A stretch of 5,712 bases of DNA, taken from assembly GCA_040386595.1 (NCBI GenBank), contig JAZKFE010000039.1:1-5712 (forward strand). Direction: 5' to 3'. Each line of letters starts with the position of its first letter. Position 1 is the stretch's first letter. The notes below the pieces were generated by a model. It saw nothing but the letters and a program-made list of their open reading frames with translations. It did no database searches and was not told where the DNA came from. A program made the position numbers and the translations under genes. Below are positions 1-5,660 of this stretch, one piece after another. Source of the stretch: JAKFVC01 sp040386595. GTDB lineage: Bacteria; Planctomycetota; Planctomycetia; Planctomycetales; Planctomycetaceae.

Positions 1-177
1 AATCAACCATCGCGAAGTCCAAGCGACGCGAGGTTCGCGCCAGTGGCATCATCGCCAATGATCGTTCGAGTGCTGCCGATGATCGCTGGTTTGAATGTGA
101 AAAATCCACGGATCAACGCCTGTTGAAGTCGTGCTTCTTGTAGACCCCGGTTGCGCAGCAACCCGGGCCACCCCGCG
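1..177. mobile_element. Partial copy (A) of a MITE-like intergenic repeat, left end cut by the window
   Basis: Bases 34-133 align without gaps to 1977-2076, with 89 of 100 identical by hand count. Both blocks run into a palindromic terminal sequence, here at 139-177. The reverse complement of 139-177 matches 1905-1943 and 4271-4309 at 36 of 39 positions each. The terminal sequence folds: GGTTGC (149-154) pairs with GCAACC (158-163) around a 3-nt loop, and CCC/GGG extends the stem past a one-base bulge. A second inverted repeat in the core, 48-57 with 74-83, has one mismatch. By analogy with the complete copy, the left terminal repeat should lie just upstream of base 1. No transposase is encoded, so the element would be non-autonomous. 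A REP/BIME-type palindromic unit is the main alternative reading. Confidence 0.7.
139..177 (-). repeat. 39-bp palindromic terminal repeat, copy 1 (minus orientation)
   Basis: Read on the minus strand, this unit starts CGCGGGGTGGCCCGGGTTGC and ends GGGGTCTACA. It differs from the copies at 1905-1943 and 4271-4309 by three bases each. It forms a hairpin of six perfect pairs plus three more after a bulged C. It ends 10 bp before the putative -35 box of the sulfatase gene. Confidence 0.75.
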
Positions 178-187
178 AAGCAGGTGT

Positions 188-216
188 TTGTCGAGAGCCA
201 CCCGATCCCATAAAAT
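188..216 (+). promoter_or_regulatory. Candidate sigma70-type promoter for the sulfatase gene
   Basis: TTGTCG (188-193, 4 of 6 to the TTGACA consensus) and TAAAAT (211-216, 5 of 6 to TATAAT) are separated by exactly 17 bp. Transcription would start near 223, giving a 5' leader of roughly 57 nt before the ATG at 280. The boxes lie just outside the repeat element, so the gene may keep its own promoter. Planctomycete promoter consensus sequences are poorly known, and a match of this quality can arise by chance. Confidence 0.4.
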
Positions 217-279
217 CCGGCTTCTGGCAGTTTGATTCTTTTCGGAACTCCGGCCGCTGAATTTCCCAAGGGCGCTTCC

Positions 280-1863
280 ATGAAACTCACCATGTATCTA
301 AACGGGGTGTTGGCCATGTTGCTCATGACCGGACCTGCCTTCGCGCAGTCCTCGGTGATGAGTAAGGCGGTCCGCAGCGCCGAGAACCTGGAACCCGCGC
401 TCGCATTTCCCGAGCAGGATCAGGAGGCGATGAACAAGCTCGCAACGCTGGCGAAGAAAATGGGCAAAAAGCCCAATATCGTGTGGCTTGTGATTGATGA
501 CATGGGCTACGGCGATCCGGGATGTTATGGTGGCGGGGCTCTCATTGGCGCAGCCACTCCGAATATCGATCGACTCGCCCGTGAGGGACTCAAGCTCACC
601 TCGTGCTATGCACAGCCCACTTGCACTCCGACCCGCTCCGCCATCCTTACCGGTCGCTTGCCGGTGCGTACTGGTCTGACGCGTCCGATTCTCGCCGGCG
701 ACAAGCTCAAGGTGAATCCCTGGGCTGGCGAAGTGTCACTACCGAAGATCCTCAGCGAATCTGGCTATACCACCGTCCTTAGCGGCAAGTGGCATGTCGG
801 TGAAGCCGAAGGAATGCGTCCCCATGATATCGGCTTCGACGAGTTCTACGGTTACTACGGCGCCCAGAAGGAGATCACCCAATCGGTCGACAAACGCCGC
901 TATCCCGACTTGGTCCTGAACCCAGAGCGGTTGGAAATGCTCCACCAGGCCGAGACGCTACCGGCTCTGATCCATGGTTTCAAAGGGGGCCGAACCGCAG
1001 AAGTCTCACGCGTCAAAAGCCCCTCCGATATGGCTGAAGCCGACCGAGTGCTGAAAGAATTCAGTGTCGCGAAGATTGCTGAACTTGCCAAAACTGATAA
1101 GCCGTTCTTTCTCGAACACGCGTTTATGAAGGTACATGCTGACAATTTTGCATCGAAGGCGTTCGAGGGCAAAAGTGCCAGCAAGTACCCTTACAAAGAC
1201 GCCGTCGTCGAAGTCGATGCGTACGTCGGCGAGATCACCAATGCCCTGGACGTTGCCGGGGTACTCGACAACACACTTATCTTCATCACCAGCGACAACG
1301 GACCACAAATGGATTCGTGGCCCGATTCGGGCTACACACCGTTTAAGGGCTCGAAATCATCCACTTGGGAGGGAGGCATACGTGTCCCCGGCATCGCCTA
1401 CTGGCGCGGCATGATCAATCCTCGCGAGAGCGATGAACTCTTCGATCTGATGGATCTTTACACCACCTGCGTCAGTCTGGGCGGTGGAACCACAAAGCTC
1501 CCGAAAGATCGCTACATCGACGGTATCGATCAGACTTCGTTTCTGCTTGCCGACGGCGGTAAGTCGAAACGCGAGAAAGTCTTTATGTGGTCCGAGGCCG
1601 ATCTGATGGCGATGCGGATGTGGGAGTACAAGATCCACATTAAAGTCGTCGAATACCGCGCCCAGTGGCTCGACATCGATATGAGTACCAAAGCAGAAGT
1701 CGGCCTCGCCCCGTGGCTGTTTAACCTCTATATCGACCCCAAAGAGCAATACCCTGTCGGCCATCGCCTGAACGCTTTTCTGGCGTCGATGGCGAGCGAA
1801 CTGAAGGGGCATGGGGCCACGTTCAAGAAGTACCCGCCGAAGAATGTCGGCTTGGCGCAATGA
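280..1863 (+). CDS. Secreted arylsulfatase-like sulfatase (formylglycine-dependent)
   Basis: Hydrolyses sulfate esters; the substrate cannot be read from sequence. The 527-aa product has a signal peptide (hydrophobic residues about 6-20, likely cut after AFA-23), so it acts in the periplasm or outside. Motifs in order are: IDDMGYGD with metal-binding Asp73-Asp74; sulfatase signature 1, PTCTPTRSAILTG (113-125), where Cys115 would become formylglycine and Arg119 supports it; signature 2, GYTTVLSGKWH (162-172), with Lys170 and His172; a candidate active-site His286; TSDNGP with Asp339-Asn340; and Lys356 in FKGSK before WEGGIRVPG. The tail NLYIDPKEQYPVG is typical of arylsulfatase A-like enzymes. 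Length is normal and no key residue appears missing. The ATG at 280 was chosen over an upstream in-frame TTG at 232 because it begins a clean signal peptide and has AAGGGCG at 268-274. Residues 24-60 form a charged stretch before the core. No formylglycine-generating enzyme is encoded here. Sulfatase call is near certain; subfamily is not assigned. Confidence 0.95.
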   Translation: MKLTMYLNGVLAMLLMTGPAFAQSSVMSKAVRSAENLEPALAFPEQDQEAMNKLATLAKKMGKKPNIVWLVIDDMGYGDPGCYGGGALIGAATPNIDRLAREGLKLTSCYAQPTCTPTRSAILTGRLPVRTGLTRPILAGDKLKVNPWAGEVSLPKILSESGYTTVLSGKWHVGEAEGMRPHDIGFDEFYGYYGAQKEITQSVDKRRYPDLVLNPERLEMLHQAETLPALIHGFKGGRTAEVSRVKSPSDMAEADRVLKEFSVAKIAELAKTDKPFFLEHAFMKVHADNFASKAFEGKSASKYPYKDAVVEVDAYVGEITNALDVAGVLDNTLIFITSDNGPQMDSWPDSGYTPFKGSKSSTWEGGIRVPGIAYWRGMINPRESDELFDLMDLYTTCVSLGGGTTKLPKDRYIDGIDQTSFLLADGGKSKREKVFMWSEADLMAMRMWEYKIHIKVVEYRAQWLDIDMSTKAEVGLAPWLFNLYIDPKEQYPVGHRLNAFLASMASELKGHGATFKKYPPKNVGLAQ

Positions 1864-1904
1864 AGTCCGAGAGCCCTGTTGCCGTTTCACGCCATCCATC
1901 TATT

Positions 1905-1943
1905 CGCAGGGTGGCCCGGGTTGCTTCGCAACCGGGGTTTACA
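1905..1943 (+). repeat. 39-bp palindromic terminal repeat, copy 2 (plus orientation)
   Basis: It differs from 4271-4309 at only two of 39 positions, with the same start (CGCAGGGTGG) and end (TACA). GGTTGC (1919-1924) pairs with GCAACC (1928-1933) around loop TTC, and CCC (1915-1917) pairs with GGG (1934-1936) past a bulged G. It lies 41 bp after the sulfatase stop. A role as a transcript-end hairpin is possible, but no T-run follows. Confidence 0.75.
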
Positions 1944-2083
1944 GGAAGCAAGTTTGGCAATCCGACATATTTTCTCTTCGCTCCGGTGGCATCATCGCCA
2001 ACGATCGTAGGAGTGCTGGCGATGATCGCTGGCTTGAATCTGAAAAATCCGCGGTTCAATGCCTGTTGAAGTCGTGTCTCGTA

Positions 2084-2119
2084 TTGCCCCCGGTGCGAAG
2101 CAACCCGAGCCACCCCGCG
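2084..2119 (-). repeat. Palindromic terminal repeat, copy 3 (minus orientation, diverged)
   Basis: Read on the minus strand it begins CGCGGGGTGGCTCGGGTTGC and continues TTCGCACCGGGGG, lacking one A of the other copies. It forms the right end of the complete element. The sequence just beyond it, GAGACACGAC on the minus strand, recurs exactly after the solo copy at 4271-4309. That supports a shared origin. Confidence 0.65.
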
Positions 2120-2241
2120 TTCCCCCAAGGGCACTCGGATTTCGCGTCCACTTTAAGAAACAGTTGCTGGTCATTAGAATAGGGAAATGACATTCTGTCA
2201 GTGAACGCGTATTGCTCGACACGATCGATCACTTTCAATTC

Positions 2242-2246
2242 AGGTG
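2242..2246 (+). promoter_or_regulatory. Ribosome binding site that decides the start of the modular membrane protein
   Basis: AGGTG lies 4 nt before the ATG at 2251. It supports that start over the in-frame TTG at 2212, whose extra 13 residues do not belong to the conserved N-terminal module. Confidence 0.5.
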
Positions 2247-2250
2247 CTTG

Positions 2251-4158
2251 ATGCCCTCAAAATTCGATCCATATCACAAGTGGTTAGGGATCCTGCCCAA
2301 GGATCAACCTCCCCATTCCTACCGGCTGTTGGGGTTAGAACCCTTCGAAGCAGATCCGCAAGTCATTGCCGCCGCGGCGGAGCGGCAGCTGGGATTTCTG
2401 CGCCCACTTCAATCGGGGGCGAATGCCCACGACTGCCAGAAATTGCTGAACGAAGTTTCGCATGCACGCCTCTGTTTCCTAAAACCGGCGGCGAAGCAGA
2501 CCTCTGATTCCGAATTGCGAGGCAAATTGAAGAGAGCAGGTCACAAGTTGAGATCCGGCCAACTCATCGGATCCACCAACCGCATGCGGAAGTCGCCTTT
2601 CCGGAATCCCCTGGCGCTGTTTGTCGCGGGGTTAGTGCTGCTGTTGGCCGCCCCCCAACCAACGCAGTCGAGTGACACTGTCGCGCAGGCCGCGCCTCCA
2701 ACCACAGAACCATCTCCAAAGAACGATCCGCCCAAAACGAGTGCGGCGCCGGTTCCCGACTTAGCCGCTCAGGAGACATCGAACAAACAACTGCGTGAGC
2801 TCTTCAAAGACGAGTATGGAAACCTGAAGAAAGACGAAGAGAAACTTCTTTTCGCCACGAAACTCGAGAACGTCGCCAACGAATCGGGCAACGACCTCAC
2901 CACCAAATATGTGTGCCTGGAAGAAGTGCGGCGATTAACGGCCGAAGCTGGTGATCTGGCGAAAGCGATGGCGCTGGCCGACACGCAGGCGTTGGAATTC
3001 CAGACGAATGCGGGCCAAGTCAAAGCAGCTACGCTAAAAATTGTTTCGCAAAAGTTTAAAAGCCCCGCGGTCAATGCCGATCTCATCAGTCATTCGTTGA
3101 CGCTGATTGATGAACTCATGCTGGTAAACGACTACCAGCTCGCCGGCAATGTGGCGATGGTTGCCGGGCAAGTGGCGGTACGGATGAAAGACAAGGCGAC
3201 CGCCGCAATGCTGGTCGACCTGCGTCGTGAGAATGAGGAGCTGGCCAAGGAATTCCCCTTGGCAAATCAAGCCCACACCACGTTGCAAAAGCAACCGAAC
3301 AATGCCGAGGCCAAAGCCCTCTGGGGCCGCTGGCTGTGTTTCCGCGAGGACAAGTGGGACGAAGGCTTAAAGTTGTTGCAAGATACTGGAGATGAGAAAC
3401 AGCGCGAGTTAGTCGCTCGTGACTTAGCAGTACCGACCGACACCGAGGCCATGATTAAATTGGGTAGCGACTGGCTCGACTACGCCAAATCCCGCAAAGA
3501 CCGCAGCCTGGTGGGTTTCAGCACTAGGGCGGTGCACTGGCTGTCGCAGGCGGAAAAGGGCGCCACCGGTCTCACGAAAACGCGTATCGAAAAGTTGATC
3601 GAGCAAGCGTATTTCGCGCGTGATAAGAACACGCCCCTGATGACGCTGATCGACTCCGTCAGCAAAAAGGTGAAGCGGAAGTCGTATGTTTCGTCCGTCG
3701 AGACCCGCCATGATTTAGGTACTGCTTATGAAGAGTTACCTCCGGAAGGAGGCGTGCTGGTGGGTTTCAACTGCAGTATCGGCAAGTATGCGAATTCAAT
3801 TCTCGTGGTGAAAGCAATTCAGCCCATCTACGCGACAAAAGGGGGATTGAAACTCGGTGAATGGCGAGGAAAACCAGAAAGTGTGGCAGTCGAAAAAGTC
3901 ATGGCGCGCGAAGGATACGCTGTCAGCGATATCCGCCATGCAATCGGTAATTGTGTCGATTCGATACAAGTCGTTTTTTCGCGTGTCACCCGATCTGGAC
4001 TGGATTTAGATAACAGTTATGCCTCCAAACAAATTGGCCGCCCCATCAAGATTGAAGCAGCGATCCGGGGAGAAAAACCAGACAATCAACCGATCATCGG
4101 CATGTTTGGTCACGCGAGTGACTTCTGGAGCGGCTTCGGAGTGATCTCGACGAAGTAG
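2251..4158 (+). CDS. Membrane-anchored modular planctomycete protein with a C-terminal beta-rich domain
   Basis: Function unknown; 635 aa. Residues 4-80 (FDPYHKWLGI, QPPHSYRLLGL, LLNEVSHARLCFLKP) form a small module that, from memory, recurs at the N-terminus of many planctomycete kinases and hypothetical proteins. It resembles a J-domain in the YRLLGL part but has no HPD. A basic stretch (92-118) precedes one transmembrane helix (about 119-135), which predicts the N-terminal module in the cytoplasm and the rest outside. A Pro/Ala/Thr-rich linker (136-170) leads to a helical, TPR-like region (about 178-460) with planctomycete-style repeats (ALWGRWL; WLSQAEKGATGLTKTRIEKL). The C-terminal domain (about 498-635) looks beta-rich, with EGYAVSDI (554-561), VDSIQVVFSRV (569-579) and LDLDNSY (584-590). 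Similar domains, as I remember them, follow helical repeats in other planctomycete proteins and vaguely recall jacalin-like lectins. A scaffold or surface-binding role is inference. The gene stands alone. Confidence 0.88.
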   Translation: MPSKFDPYHKWLGILPKDQPPHSYRLLGLEPFEADPQVIAAAAERQLGFLRPLQSGANAHDCQKLLNEVSHARLCFLKPAAKQTSDSELRGKLKRAGHKLRSGQLIGSTNRMRKSPFRNPLALFVAGLVLLLAAPQPTQSSDTVAQAAPPTTEPSPKNDPPKTSAAPVPDLAAQETSNKQLRELFKDEYGNLKKDEEKLLFATKLENVANESGNDLTTKYVCLEEVRRLTAEAGDLAKAMALADTQALEFQTNAGQVKAATLKIVSQKFKSPAVNADLISHSLTLIDELMLVNDYQLAGNVAMVAGQVAVRMKDKATAAMLVDLRRENEELAKEFPLANQAHTTLQKQPNNAEAKALWGRWLCFREDKWDEGLKLLQDTGDEKQRELVARDLAVPTDTEAMIKLGSDWLDYAKSRKDRSLVGFSTRAVHWLSQAEKGATGLTKTRIEKLIEQAYFARDKNTPLMTLIDSVSKKVKRKSYVSSVETRHDLGTAYEELPPEGGVLVGFNCSIGKYANSILVVKAIQPIYATKGGLKLGEWRGKPESVAVEKVMAREGYAVSDIRHAIGNCVDSIQVVFSRVTRSGLDLDNSYASKQIGRPIKIEAAIRGEKPDNQPIIGMFGHASDFWSGFGVISTK

Positions 4159-4160
4159 CG

Positions 4161-4177
4161 CCGCCTCGCGGGGGCGG
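4161..4177 (+). terminator. GC-rich hairpin just after the modular-protein stop codon
   Basis: CCGCC (4161-4165) pairs with GGCGG (4173-4177) two bases after the stop codon. No T-run follows, so it is not a classical intrinsic terminator. It overlaps the start of the degenerate repeat copy and may simply belong to it. Confidence 0.2.
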
Positions 4178-4204
4178 CCTGGATTGCTTGCAACTTGGTC
4201 TACA
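4167..4204 (+). repeat. Degenerate solo copy (4) of the palindromic terminal repeat
   Basis: The stretch keeps the frame of the unit: CGCGGGGG, GGCC, GATTGCTTGCAAC and a GTCTACA end. Several substitutions and two or three small gaps separate it from the other copies. The central TTGC/GCAA pairing remains. No core sequence like 34-133 follows it. Probably an old, decayed copy. Confidence 0.5.
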
Positions 4205-4270
4205 GCAGCCTTCCGTAGAGTGGGCGGCATCAACGGGTTGCCTGACATTCAATCCGGGGCATGGACATGA

Positions 4271-4309
4271 CGCAGGGTGGCCCGGTTTGCTTCGCAACCG
4301 GGGTCTACA
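4271..4309 (+). repeat. Well-preserved solo copy (5) of the 39-bp palindromic terminal repeat
   Basis: 37 of 39 bases match 1905-1943 and 36 of 39 match the reverse complement of 139-177. The following AGAGACACGAC continues the similarity for about 11 bases to the flank of copy 3. The 100-bp core is absent, and only a short ATTCAAACC (4335-4343) recalls it. This could be a deletion derivative or an independent single-ended unit. It lies about 210 bp upstream of the hydrolase start. Confidence 0.72.
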
Positions 4310-4518
4310 AGAGACACGACCTCCGTTTTGGGGTATTCAAACCGGTGCTATCCTGCCCCTTATCTTCGTTCTCCTCAAAATTTTAGTCTGAAGCTAAGAA
4401 ATTTGCGGAACTTCGAACGCTGTCAGCGGGTTATGAGATTGCGGGCTTTTTTTGCGTGGCAAAATTAGCGTCAGTGCTGTCGCAGCAACGACATTTCACA
4501 ACTCGAGAAAGTAGCAAG
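4310..4518. other. Spacer upstream of the hydrolase, no gene found
   Basis: After the solo repeat this stretch holds no convincing reading frame or RNA gene. It contains a run of seven T (4447-4453) with no stable stem in front. I found no -35/-10 pair with 16-18 bp spacing good enough to name, although the hydrolase promoter should lie here because the upstream gene ends at 4158. GAGAAAG (4505-4511) is a plausible weak ribosome binding site for the ATG at 4519. Confidence 0.5.
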
Positions 4519-5487
4519 ATGAGGCACTCATTCGCGAGCGCTCTGCTGTTCCTGGTGGTCGCGACTGGACTTCGGGCGGGCTACGACCCACTGCTCTCGG
4601 CCAAGACACCGCCCGAGCAGAAGGATCTGGCGATCAGTGATCAACAGCGATCTCGTGAGATCCCGATCCGCGTCTATTTGCCCGAGGCCGCGGCGGCCGC
4701 TCCCGTCGTCCTGTTCAGCCACGGTCTCGGGGGCAACCGGGAAGGCTCGGCGTTCCTCGGCAAGCATTGGGCCATGCGCGGATATGTCGCAGTCTTTTTA
4801 CAACATCCGGGAAGCGACGACAGCGTCTGGAAAGACAAGCCCGTTGTCGAACGTCGGGCCGCGCTCAAAAAGGCGGCGGGCGTCAAGGACTTCCTGCTCC
4901 GCGTGCAGGATGTTCCCGCGGTTCTCGACCAGCTGGAAGTCTGGAACAAAGACGCCACGCATCCCTTTGCCGGGCGGTTGGACCTGAAGCGCATCGGCAT
5001 GTCGGGGCATTCTTTCGGCGCGGTGACCACGCAGGCGATGAGCGGCCAGTCTTACGCGATGGGAAAGCGAGTCACCGATTCGAGAATCAAAGCGGCGATC
5101 ATCATGAGCCCCAGCGGCCCCGCCAGGGGAGATGTCCAGCAGGCGTTTACCAACGTAAAGATTCCGTGGATGTTGCTCACCGGGACAAAAGATTCCTCGC
5201 CTCTCACCGGGGCTGATGCGAAGTCGCGGCTCGTCGTTTTCCCAGCATTGCCACCAGGGGGGAAATACGAACTGGTGCTGAACAACGCGGAGCACTCCGT
5301 ATTCACTGAACGCGCCCTGCCGGGAGAGAAGGAGCCGCGGAACCCCAATCATCACCAAGCCATTCTGGCACTGACGATAGCCTTCTGGGACGCCTACCTT
5401 CGTGACGACGCTGACGCCAAGACGTGGCTCGACGGCGAGGGGGCGCGCGGCGTGCTTGAGAAGGACGACCAGTGGCAGAAGAAATGA
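4519..5487 (+). CDS. Secreted serine alpha/beta-hydrolase (dienelactone hydrolase / PAF-acetylhydrolase-like)
   Basis: Likely a secreted esterase or lipase-like enzyme; substrate unknown. The 322-aa product starts with a signal peptide (RH, then a hydrophobic core about 5-18, likely cut after LRA-20). The alpha/beta-hydrolase landmarks are in order: APVVLFSHGLGG (61-72) with the oxyanion loop; a long region 73-155 between early strands; the nucleophile elbow GHSFG (163-167) with Ser165; acidic residue Asp225 in TGTKDSSP; and catalytic His259 in NNAEHSVF. The triad is complete. The overall pattern recalls the bacterial 'predicted dienelactone hydrolase' group related to PAF acetylhydrolases. 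Ser rather than Cys as nucleophile argues against a true dienelactone hydrolase. The ATG at 4519 is preferred over an in-frame GTG at 4456 because the longer form would bury the signal peptide. The upstream gene is 360 bp away, so it is probably transcribed separately. Confidence 0.92.
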   Translation: MRHSFASALLFLVVATGLRAGYDPLLSAKTPPEQKDLAISDQQRSREIPIRVYLPEAAAAAPVVLFSHGLGGNREGSAFLGKHWAMRGYVAVFLQHPGSDDSVWKDKPVVERRAALKKAAGVKDFLLRVQDVPAVLDQLEVWNKDATHPFAGRLDLKRIGMSGHSFGAVTTQAMSGQSYAMGKRVTDSRIKAAIIMSPSGPARGDVQQAFTNVKIPWMLLTGTKDSSPLTGADAKSRLVVFPALPPGGKYELVLNNAEHSVFTERALPGEKEPRNPNHHQAILALTIAFWDAYLRDDADAKTWLDGEGARGVLEKDDQWQKK

Positions 5488-5514
5488 CCGCCGCACATGC
5501 GGTCGGCGGCATGT
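5488..5514 (+). terminator. Hairpin region directly after the hydrolase stop
   Basis: CCGCCG (5488-5493) pairs perfectly with CGGCGG (5504-5509). An alternative, overlapping stem pairs ACATGC (5495-5500) with GCATGT (5509-5514). The position right after the stop suggests a transcript-end structure, but no T-run follows, so intrinsic termination is not shown. Confidence 0.3.
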
Positions 5515-5563
5515 CGCTGGGGGGGCGCCGTGAGTTGGTGGACCACACTCGAAACGGCTGATT

Positions 5564-5597
5564 CCTCTCCCCTCGCCTCGGTATTCCCGGAGAGAGG
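5564..5597. repeat. CCTCTC/GAGAGG inverted repeat in the downstream spacer
   Basis: CCTCTC (5564-5569) is the inverted partner of GAGAGG (5592-5597), with a C-rich interior. It resembles the CCCTCTCCCC...GGGGAGAGGG intergenic repeats common in high-GC bacteria, but only one copy is seen here. Confidence 0.3.
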
Positions 5598-5604
5598 TGA
5601 GCAT

Positions 5605-5635
5605 GATCCCTAATAGAGACACGGTCTCTGGGATC
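5605..5635. repeat. Strong bulged hairpin flanking the predicted intron insertion site
   Basis: GATCCC (5605-5610) and AGAGAC (5615-5620) pair perfectly with GTCTCT (5624-5629) and GGGATC (5630-5635). This makes a 12-bp stem with a four-base bulge (TAAT) on one side and loop ACG. It lies 25 bp from the predicted 3' splice site, in what would be the 3' exon of the minus-strand intron. It has no T-run. Function unknown. Confidence 0.45.
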
Positions 5636-5660
5636 GCGGCACTTGAACTCAGGGGATGAA

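Larger units (their letters stand above)
1905..2119. mobile_element. Complete 215-bp MITE-like intergenic element (copy B) with terminal inverted repeats
   Basis: The left end (1905-1943) and the reverse complement of the right end (2084-2119) match at 24 of the first 26 bases. The right end is otherwise one base shorter and more diverged. Each end is itself a palindrome. The core 1977-2076 is 89/100 identical to 34-133. It contains a perfect 10-bp inverted repeat, ATCATCGCCA (1991-2000) with TGGCGATGAT (2017-2026), whose loop starts with the palindrome ACGATCGT (2001-2008). No convincing target-site duplication flanks the element. Small size, inverted ends, internal hairpin, no coding capacity and multiple copies fit a MITE or a paired-REP (BIME) unit. 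Mobility is inferred. Confidence 0.72.

Noticed and set aside
232..279. TTG-initiated 16-residue N-terminal extension of the sulfatase
   Set aside because: The ATG at 280 starts a clean signal peptide and has a purine-rich stretch at good spacing; the extension would place non-signal sequence ahead of it.
1357..1899. 180-codon minus-strand open frame opposite the sulfatase
   Set aside because: It lies over strongly conserved sulfatase motifs on the plus strand and has no recognisable features of its own.
1905..2119. Target-site duplication around the complete repeat element
   Set aside because: The bases outside each end (TATT on the left, TTCC on the right) do not form a convincing duplication.
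2251..2490. J-domain (DnaJ) call for the N-terminal module of the modular protein
   Set aside because: The YRLLGL stretch is reminiscent of J-domains, but there is no HPD motif and the length and helices do not fit.
4421..4453. Intrinsic terminator ending in seven T at 4447-4453
   Set aside because: No stable GC stem abuts the T-run; CGCTGTCAGCG at 4418-4428 is a tight palindrome without room for a loop and lies too far upstream.
4456..4518. GTG start giving a 21-residue longer hydrolase
   Set aside because: The longer form puts a polar segment in front of an evident signal peptide starting at the ATG at 4519.
280..5487. A single operon of sulfatase, modular protein and hydrolase
   Set aside because: The spacers of 387 and 360 bp contain repeats and hairpins, and a promoter-like site precedes the first gene; co-transcription is not supported.
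4798..5622. Long minus-strand open frame opposite the hydrolase
   Set aside because: It mirrors the hydrolase gene, shows no recognisable domain, and is explained by the GC-rich codon pattern of the plus strand.
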